Assembly (NCBI GenBank): GCA_031270215.1
Contig: JAISYB010000128.1
Span: 1 to 12,229 of the forward strand
Origin: Streptococcaceae bacterium
Lineage (GTDB): Bacteria; Bacillota; Bacilli; Lactobacillales; Streptococcaceae
DNA length: 12,229 nucleotides
Direction of reading: 5' to 3'
Made by a program: the position numbers and the translations under genes. The notes under the pieces were generated by a model that was given only the letters and a program-made list of their open reading frames with translations, ran no database searches and was not told the origin of the DNA. How positions within the stretch are numbered: position 1 is the stretch's first letter; every line of letters starts with the position of its first letter. Shown piece after piece: positions 8,317 to 12,229 of the stretch.

Positions 8317-8331
8317 GCTGAAATAAGTAAT
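8294..8331 (+). terminator. Perfect 12-bp hairpin across the gshF stop codon (possible terminator)
   Basis: ATTACTTATTTC (8294-8305) and GAAATAAGTAAT (8320-8331) are perfect inverse complements around a 14-base loop that contains the TAA at 8314-8316. Only a short GTTT follows, so a canonical U-tract is missing and the stem is AT-rich. It may be a weak terminator or a 3'-end stabiliser of the gshF message. Nothing else at 8332-8467 looks like a terminator. Confidence 0.5.
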
Positions 8332-8481
8332 GTTTAACGCAGTTTTGAAAAAATCTGAGCTATTTATTTAATCTTAAAAAAAATAGGACGAAATAGCCAA
8401 GAGATAGCGCAAAAGATAGATTTTTACCCAAAACTAGAAATTTTAGGCGCACAAAGCCTTGATATATAAGGAGTTATAAAA

Positions 8482-9348
8482 ATGAGTACAATCCAATGGT
8501 TTCCGGGTCATATGAACAAGGCGAGGCGGCAAGTTCAAGAAAATTTGAAATATGTAGATGTCGTCTTTGAATTAGCAGATGCTAGAATCCCTATTTCGAG
8601 TCGCAATCCAATGCTCGATAAAATCATTAACCAGAAGCCAAGAATCTTATTATTAAACAAAATGGATTTGGCTGATCCTGTTAAAATCAAAGCGTGGCGC
8701 AGTTATTTTGAAGCAGAAGGTGTGATGAGCTTAGAGATTAATGCCAAGGCGCAGCAGACGGTTAAAAAGGTTGTGCAGGCAACGCAAACATTGCTTAAGG
8801 ATAAAATCGAAAGAGATAAATCACGCGGGATACAGCCTCGTGCTTTGCGTGCTATGATTATCGGGATACCAAATGCAGGCAAGTCAACCCTGATGAACCG
8901 AATTTCTGGCAAGAAATCCGCAAATGTTGGCAATAAACCGGGGGTAACTAAAGGACAGCAATGGATTAGATTAAATGCCGACTTGGAATTATTAGATACA
9001 CCGGGAATCTTGTGGCCGAAATTTGATGATAAGCTGGTCGCATTAAAGCTTGCAGCAACAGGTGCGATTAAAGATGACTTAATAGATTTTGACGATGTTG
9101 TAATCTTTACTCTGGAATATTTTTCGCAGCATTATCCGGAAGTTTTATTGGATTATTTCAAGCTAACACGTGCGGCACTTGACATGCCAACGCCTGAATT
9201 AATCATTTATTTGACACAAAAAGCGGGATTTAGAGATGATTATGACCGTTTTTATCAAGCCTTTATCAAAGCTTTGCGAGATGGTAAGCTTGGCAGATTT
9301 ACATTAGATGATTTGGAGCAATGGACAAATGACACAACAAACAATTAA
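8482..9348 (+). CDS. rbgA: Ribosome biogenesis GTPase RbgA (YlqF)
   Basis: RbgA is an essential GTPase in Bacillus subtilis that drives a late step of 50S assembly. The 288-residue protein shows the circularly permuted G-motif order that defines the family: G4 NKMD (59-62) and G5-like NAK (87-89) come before G1 GIPNAGKS (128-135), G2 with T156 in PGVTKG (153-158) and G3 DTPG (172-175). The N-terminus IQWFPGHMNKA is the characteristic YlqF start, and the C-terminal helical domain (about 200-288) is present. The ATG at 8482 has an AAGGAG site at 8468-8473. I see no convincing promoter in the preceding 165 bases. It overlaps rnhB by 20 bases, the usual rbgA-rnhB pairing in Firmicutes. Confidence 0.96.
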   Translation: MSTIQWFPGHMNKARRQVQENLKYVDVVFELADARIPISSRNPMLDKIINQKPRILLLNKMDLADPVKIKAWRSYFEAEGVMSLEINAKAQQTVKKVVQATQTLLKDKIERDKSRGIQPRALRAMIIGIPNAGKSTLMNRISGKKSANVGNKPGVTKGQQWIRLNADLELLDTPGILWPKFDDKLVALKLAATGAIKDDLIDFDDVVIFTLEYFSQHYPEVLLDYFKLTRAALDMPTPELIIYLTQKAGFRDDYDRFYQAFIKALRDGKLGRFTLDDLEQWTNDTTNN

Positions 9349-10096
9349 AGATATCAAGGAACGATTAGCGGTTATTCAATCTGTGGATGACCGCTATTTT
9401 CAAAGTTTAATATCAGATGAACGTCGTGGCGTGCAGCAGCTTTTGAGCCAAAAGTTAAAAGCATTCGATAAAATCAATGCCGAAGCTGAGCGAATGAAGC
9501 AGATGTTTAGTTATGAACGAAGTATTTATGCGCGGGGTTTTCGGTTAATTGCAGGAATTGATGAGGTTGGTCGTGGTCCGCTTGCTGGTCCAGTGGTTGC
9601 AGCAGCCGTTATTTTACCTCAAAATTCGCAAATTACCGGTTTAAATGACAGTAAGCAAATTCCTAAAAAGCGTCATAGAGAGCTTTACGAAGCAATCAAG
9701 CATGAAGCTGTGGCAATGGGGATTGGTATTATTCCGCCTAGCGTGATTGATAAAATTAATATCTACGAGGCAACTAAACTTGCAATGCTTGAAGCCATTG
9801 AACAATTATCTGTGCACCCAGATTATTTATTGATTGATGCGATGAAGCTAACGCTTGATTTACCACAGCTCAGCTTGGTTAAAGGAGACGCGAAATCAGC
9901 AAGTATCGCAGCAGCAAGCGTTATTGCCAAGGTCACACGTGATGAGTTAATGAATCAGTACGCACAAGAATATCCTGAGTATCAGTTTGAGAAAAATGCA
10001 GGGTATGGGACAAAAGCACATCTTGAAACCATCGAAAAATACGGTATTCTGCCGATACATCGTCAAAGCTTTGAACCAATCAAATCAAAGCTTTAA
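9329..10096 (+). CDS. rnhB: Ribonuclease HII
   Basis: RNase HII nicks RNA-DNA hybrids and removes single ribonucleotides misincorporated in DNA. The chosen ATG at 9329 lies inside the end of rbgA (20-base overlap) with a GGAG at 9315-9318; an in-frame ATG at 9308 would add seven residues. With 255 residues the protein has the N-terminal extension (about 1-70) common in Firmicutes RNase HII, then the catalytic domain. The four acidic residues appear as D78 and E79 in GIDEVGRGPLAGPV, D170 in LLIDAM and D188 in KGDAKS. SIAAASVIAKVTRD (192-205) and GYGTKAH (225-231) are also typical. It is likely translated by coupling from rbgA. The usual next genes dprA and topA do not follow. Confidence 0.96.
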   Translation: MTQQTIKDIKERLAVIQSVDDRYFQSLISDERRGVQQLLSQKLKAFDKINAEAERMKQMFSYERSIYARGFRLIAGIDEVGRGPLAGPVVAAAVILPQNSQITGLNDSKQIPKKRHRELYEAIKHEAVAMGIGIIPPSVIDKINIYEATKLAMLEAIEQLSVHPDYLLIDAMKLTLDLPQLSLVKGDAKSASIAAASVIAKVTRDELMNQYAQEYPEYQFEKNAGYGTKAHLETIEKYGILPIHRQSFEPIKSKL

Positions 10097-10103
10097 AAAA
10101 TGA

Positions 10104-10252
10104 TATAGAGGATAACAATATAGAAACAATTGATTTTACTAGACATATATTTTATTTTGGCATAGCATGGGGGATATCTAGCGTTTCAAGATTGCCGACT
10201 AATCTCTATAATTATGAAGTTGTCCATTTTTCCGACTTCTAAATCCTCTATA
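10104..10252. repeat. 149-bp segment bounded by a perfect 10-bp inverted repeat
   Basis: TATAGAGGAT (10104-10113) and ATCCTCTATA (10243-10252) are perfect inverse complements 129 bases apart. Inside lie a seven-base-pair hairpin, GAAGTTG (10216-10222) with CGACTTC (10233-10239), and a related direct copy, CTAATCTCTATAA at 10198-10210 against CTAAATCCTCTATAA at 10239-10253. The segment begins eight bases after the rnhB stop. It could be a small non-autonomous element remnant or a folded 3' untranslated region. I saw no target-site duplication. A start-less open frame of about 40 codons inside it is not counted as a gene. Confidence 0.4.
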
Positions 10253-10278
10253 AGCTCATTAAATTCAATTCTCTTGAT

Positions 10279-10303
10279 AAAAAGTAGCAATTTCTACTTT
10301 TTT
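10279..10303 (+). terminator. Weak AT-rich terminator-like hairpin
   Basis: AAAAAGTAG (10279-10287) pairs with CTACTTTTT (10294-10302) around CAATTT, and the T run continues to 10303. Only two G-C pairs hold the stem, but the A-run/T-run layout is that of a bidirectional intrinsic terminator. It could end rbgA-rnhB transcripts, and it sits directly before a promoter. Confidence 0.5.
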
Positions 10304-10305
10304 AT

Positions 10306-10314
10306 TGATATAAT
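10306..10314 (+). promoter_or_regulatory. Consensus extended -10 promoter in front of the interleaved repeats
   Basis: TGATATAAT (10306-10314) is a perfect extended -10 element, identical to that of the glutathione operon. No good -35 is present. Transcription would start near 10321, at the GGTGGGACAA that opens the inverted repeats, and could reach the membrane-protein gene at 10608 after a long leader of nearly 290 bases. Confidence 0.55.
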
Positions 10315-10320
10315 GAAGAA

Positions 10321-10459
10321 GGTGGGACAAAAAGCGTTTAACGACGTAGAAAATTAGGAATTGATGGCATTTGCTTGTAAATGTTCGGAAATTTATCTAT
10401 TTTCCTAGTCGTTGCTGCATTGTCTCCCGTGAATCACGAACATTAAACAGCAGGCAAAG
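10321..10459 (+). repeat. Two interleaved imperfect inverted repeats (candidate structured RNA or repeat element)
   Basis: Pair A: GGGACAA (10324-10330), AGC (10333-10335), AACGAC (10340-10345) and TAGGAA (10355-10360) have inverse complements in the same nested order at TTCCTA (10402-10407), GTCGTT (10408-10413), GCT (10414-10416) and TTGTCTCCC (10420-10428, one extra base). Pair B: a TTTGC..TG segment and AATGTTCG (10370-10387) match CGAACATT and CA.GCAAA (10437-10458). The arms run A-B-A'-B', a pseudoknot order. The start coincides with the predicted start site of the promoter just upstream. GGGACAAAA-type repeats ending in GTCCC are, from memory, common between genes in streptococci and enterococci, so a decayed repeat is the main alternative. 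Confidence 0.45.
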
Positions 10460-10460
10460 A

Positions 10461-10607
10461 CTTTTGGATCAGCCTCTTAACGAGAAAATACATTTATCCA
10501 ATTGTTCTTGTTGCTAAAGAAAGTCAGTCAAATGGGAATAAGGATATTTATTTAGTGTATTTAATGAAAAATTGTCGTTTATTGCTGAAGGGATTCTAGG
10601 AGAATGT
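10461..10607. other. Leader-like stretch before the membrane protein gene, no gene called
   Basis: A frame open from 10447 to the TAG at 10597-10599 reads like protein (DFWISLLTRKYIYPIV) but has no ATG or ribosome binding site until its last residues, so I do not call it a gene. It may be a fragment of a decayed gene. AGGAG at 10598-10602 serves the ATG at 10608. Confidence 0.3.
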
Positions 10608-11054
10608 ATGAAGAAAAATAAATTTTATTTATATTATTTTGTGTTATATTTGCTGACTGTGATAGTGACGGTTCAAATTAATTATCTCAATCCGTTTCAG
10701 GTATTGAGGTCTAAAATCTATGATTTTGATTTATATTATTTTAGCAAAATGATTTCCATTGTTTTAATTTGGGCAATGTTTTACCTAATACCATTGTTTT
10801 TAGGATATTGCTTTAAAAAGAGATATTGGTTTTGGCAGATACTTTATCCAATTTTAATTTGTCTATATATTTTCATTGAAAATACTTTTTTAGCAGATGA
10901 AAAATGGAGAGGTGCCCTTCTTACGCCAAGCTTCTGGCAAGATGGCTGGTATCTGGCGATTCTGGTTGTGGTAATTGCTATCATTGTTTCCGTTCCAATT
11001 AGTTTAGGATCAGCACATCTTGGCACTAGTAGCAAAAATGATGTAAAAGTATAG
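10608..11054 (+). CDS. Hypothetical four-helix membrane protein
   Basis: I do not recognise this 148-residue protein. The ATG at 10608 is preferred to the TTG at 10572 because AGGAG (10598-10602) lies five bases upstream and the protein then starts MKKNKF, a basic segment before the first helix. Predicted membrane segments are about 5-23, 46-67, 73-92 and 113-133. It is very rich in Tyr, Phe, Trp, Leu and Ile. Charged loops include KKRYW (70-74) between helices 2 and 3 and ADEKWRG (96-102) before helix 4. The polar tail after about 134 has no motif. There is no signal-peptidase site, lipobox or catalytic motif. It stands alone among repeats and coding debris, which fits an accessory gene such as a small immunity or stress membrane protein, but that is only a guess. 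Confidence 0.7.
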   Translation: MKKNKFYLYYFVLYLLTVIVTVQINYLNPFQVLRSKIYDFDLYYFSKMISIVLIWAMFYLIPLFLGYCFKKRYWFWQILYPILICLYIFIENTFLADEKWRGALLTPSFWQDGWYLAILVVVIAIIVSVPISLGSAHLGTSSKNDVKV

Positions 11055-11217
11055 ACGGCATTAATTGCGATTAATCGTGCGTATGGCGCTTTAAAAAGCC
11101 AAGAATATCTTAATGTCACCAGCAGTTCAGCAATTTCATTGTTTTATGGATGAACTACTATGTTACTATGGTGTTGGTTTAGACTCTTCTAACTAAATTT
11201 TAGATACACAGTTTGAT
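11055..11217. other. Apparent coding debris between the membrane protein gene and the folate operon
   Basis: Directly after the TAG at 11052-11054 the same frame stays open for 32 more codons (starting TALIAINRAYGALKS) to TGA at 11151-11153. In another frame an ATG at 11112 opens 27 codons (starting MSPAVQQFHCFMDELL) to a TAA. Both look like natural protein, but neither has a ribosome binding site. They may be pieces of a frameshifted or truncated gene, or chance. I recognise no family. Confidence 0.3.
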
Positions 11218-11246
11218 TTGACAGAATGTAGCGTATTTGCTAACCT
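11218..11246 (+). promoter_or_regulatory. Promoter of the folate operon
   Basis: TTGACA (11218-11223) is a perfect -35 element. Seventeen bases later comes TAACCT (11241-11246), a poor -10 helped by a TG at 11238-11239 (TGn extension). The predicted start near 11253 lies just before the first paired base of the ZTP aptamer at 11256, so promoter and riboswitch fit each other exactly. Confidence 0.75.
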
Positions 11247-11254
11247 GTATTCAT

Positions 11255-11324
11255 GGCTATATTACTGACGGAGGTAGAAGAAACTACAAGGGAGTATAGC
11301 AGATTATTGTCGACCGTCTGGGCA
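11255..11324 (+). ncRNA. ZTP (pfl) riboswitch aptamer upstream of folB
   Basis: The sequence carries the hallmarks of the pfl motif, the riboswitch class that senses ZMP/ZTP (AICAR phosphates that build up when 10-formyl-tetrahydrofolate is short). P1 is GCTATAT (11256-11262) with GTATAGC (11294-11300). The conserved ACTGACGGA (11264-11272) follows. P2 is GTAG (11274-11277) with CTAC (11284-11287) around AAGAAA. The highly conserved 3' domain GACCGTCTGGGCA is at 11312-11324. ACGG (11268-11271) can form the class-defining pseudoknot with CCGT (11314-11317), and P3 is GTC (11309-11311) with GGC (11321-11323). It closely resembles the Fusobacterium ulcerans ZTP aptamer as I remember it. The GGC of P3 also begins the terminator stem, so ligand binding should favour read-through into folB-folK. 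Confidence 0.92.
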
Positions 11325-11349
11325 TCTCTTTTTTGGAGATGTCTTTTTT
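11321..11349 (+). terminator. Intrinsic terminator forming the ZTP riboswitch expression platform
   Basis: GGCATCTC (11321-11328) pairs with GAGATGTC (11336-11343, one G-T pair) around a seven-base loop, followed by six Ts (11344-11349). Its first bases are the last bases of the aptamer P3, so aptamer and terminator should be mutually exclusive. Located 59 bases before folB. Confidence 0.93.
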
Positions 11350-11408
11350 GTGCTTAGAAATCGCTGAATAAAGTGATGGAGAGTAACTAGTCAACCTTGG
11401 GAGGAAAG

Positions 11409-11759
11409 ATGTATCGAATAAAAATAAATAATATGAAATTTCATTCTTACATAGGTGTTTACCCAGAGGAGAAAAAGCTTGGGCAAAATATCGAGATTGA
11501 TTTAGTGGTGAAAATCAATGACTTTGTAAAGGCGGATCATCTTAAATATACAATCAGTTATTCAGACTTCTATCAGATTGTTTCAGAGATTGTCGCAAGT
11601 AGTAGAGTTGACTTAGTTGAAACCTTGGCACAGGAGATTATTTCTAGCATTAAGGAGCTTGATCGAAATAAAATCACGCAAGTGAGCGTTCGGATTAGGA
11701 AGCTAGCTGTCCCAATTGACGGCATTTTTGATAGTGTGGAAATTGAAATGGAAGGATAG
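11409..11759 (+). CDS. folB: Dihydroneopterin aldolase
   Basis: FolB converts 7,8-dihydroneopterin to 6-hydroxymethyl-7,8-dihydropterin and glycolaldehyde in folate synthesis. The ATG at 11409 is supported by GGGAGG at 11399-11404; a TTG at 11397 would overlap that site. The 116-residue length is normal. Family features are the start MYRIKINNMKF, GVYPEEKKLGQ (16-26) with the likely catalytic glutamate E21, the YTISYSDFYQIV segment (47-58), VETLAQEI (70-77) with the pterin-anchoring glutamate E71, and K98 followed by VPIDGIFDSVEIE. The usual YHGV near residue 15 reads YIGV, so the common histidine is absent. FolB-folK order and a five-base gap indicate an operon controlled by the ZTP riboswitch upstream. 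Confidence 0.93.
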   Translation: MYRIKINNMKFHSYIGVYPEEKKLGQNIEIDLVVKINDFVKADHLKYTISYSDFYQIVSEIVASSRVDLVETLAQEIISSIKELDRNKITQVSVRIRKLAVPIDGIFDSVEIEMEG

Positions 11760-11764
11760 GGAAG

Positions 11765-12229
11765 ATGAATCAAGTTTTTTTAAGTCTTGGAAGTAATCTG
11801 GGAAATCGTTGGGCGTATTTGAAGCAAGCTATTTCTTTATTACAAAGTAACGAGAAGATAGAGCTTGAGCTCGTATCCCCCATTTATCAAACCTCGCCGG
11901 TCGCTCAGATTAAGCAGCCTGATTTTTTAAATCTTGCTTTGAAAATAAAAACCAGCTACCGACCTTTAGAGCTACTAGAGTATATCCATCTAGTTGAGAA
12001 TAAATTGGATAGGAAACGTACCGTCAGATGGGGCGCAAGGACAGTTGATATTGATATTCTTTATTTTAATGAGGTCACTTTTTTATCTAAAGACTTAGAA
12101 ATTCCACATAGAGAGCTTGGGAATCGGCTATTCGTCTTAGTGCCCTTGCTAGCTATTTGTGGCTTAAATTTTTATCAATTAGATTATCTTCATAAACAAG
12201 TGCTCAAGCTAGAAAATTCTGGGCAGAAA
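11765..12229 (+). CDS. folK: 2-amino-4-hydroxy-6-hydroxymethyldihydropteridine pyrophosphokinase (3' end beyond window)
   Basis: FolK (HPPK) transfers pyrophosphate from ATP to 6-hydroxymethyl-7,8-dihydropterin, the step after FolB. The ATG at 11765 follows the folB stop by five bases, and AAGGA (11752-11756) inside the end of folB serves as ribosome binding site. The 155 visible residues contain SLGSNLGNR (7-15), QPDFLN (51-56), the signature RWGARTVDIDIL (88-99) with metal-binding D95 and D97, and IPHRELGNRLFVLVPL (113-128) with H115. E78, R83 and R92 also fall at the positions of known active-site residues in Escherichia coli HPPK. There is no stop before the window ends at a normal single-domain length, so the protein may end soon or continue, for example as a FolK-FolE fusion such as that reported in Lactococcus lactis. 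Confidence 0.93.
   Translation, partial: MNQVFLSLGSNLGNRWAYLKQAISLLQSNEKIELELVSPIYQTSPVAQIKQPDFLNLALKIKTSYRPLELLEYIHLVENKLDRKRTVRWGARTVDIDILYFNEVTFLSKDLEIPHRELGNRLFVLVPLLAICGLNFYQLDYLHKQVLKLENSGQK

Noticed and set aside
8359..8397. GCTATTT...AAATAGC as a terminator before rbgA
   Set aside because: The loop is about 25 bases and no T run follows on the + strand.
8460..8468. TGATATATA as an extended -10 promoter for rbgA
   Set aside because: It overlaps the ribosome binding site; transcription would start only a few bases before the ATG, removing the AAGGAG.
10447..10599. 51-codon frame (DFWISLLTRKYIYPIV...) as a gene
   Set aside because: There is no usable start codon or ribosome binding site before its last residues.
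11222..11267. Long stem pairing CAGAATGTAGC with GGCTATATTACTG, first taken for riboswitch P1
   Set aside because: The 5' arm overlaps the -35 and spacer of the TTGACA promoter and would lie upstream of the transcript start; the 11256-11262/11294-11300 pairing fits the ZTP aptamer fold better.
1..12229. CRISPR arrays, tRNA/rRNA genes, intact insertion sequences or prophage genes
   Set aside because: I saw no regularly spaced repeats, tRNA cloverleaf, rRNA sequence, transposase or phage-like protein.

Overview
The window looks like chromosome of a low-GC Gram-positive bacterium of the order Lactobacillales (lactic acid bacteria). The reasons are the gene families and their order, the AT-rich DNA, the AGGAGG-type ribosome binding sites, the bifunctional glutathione synthetase GshF, and several extended -10 (TGnTATAAT-type) promoters. 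I cannot name the species. All genes lie on the + strand.

Layout. Bases 1-2916 are the end of a nusA-type translation operon: the last codons of an L7Ae/YlxQ-like gene, infB (IF-2, probable TTG start) and rbfA, closed by a hairpin terminator. Bases 3129-4572 are a monocistronic unit for a CNNM/CBS/CorC-domain membrane protein, with its own extended -10 promoter and a strong terminator. Bases 4592-8331 hold a two-gene thiol operon: a stand-alone glutamate-cysteine ligase-like protein of the GCS2 family overlaps gshF by 11 bases. It is preceded by two adjacent 19-bp dyads and a consensus extended -10 promoter, and ends in a 12-bp hairpin across the gshF stop. Bases 8482-10096 are rbgA (ylqF) and rnhB, overlapping by 20 bases.

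Bases 10097-11217 are the irregular part. They hold several inverted repeats, a weak terminator next to a consensus promoter, two interleaved imperfect inverted repeats beginning at that promoter's predicted start site, one orphan four-helix membrane protein gene and apparent coding debris.

Bases 11218-12229 start a folate operon: a TTGACA promoter, a ZTP (pfl) riboswitch with an overlapping intrinsic terminator, folB, and folK running off the window. In the proposed logic, a shortage of 10-formyl-tetrahydrofolate raises the purine intermediate ZMP/ZTP. The ligand stabilises the aptamer, whose 3' stem shares bases with the terminator, so the terminator does not form and the folate genes are transcribed.

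The riboswitch is the strongest discovery here: a known RNA class in a clear biological setting. The interleaved repeats at 10321-10459 and the paired glutamate-cysteine ligases are the best candidates for something less well described.
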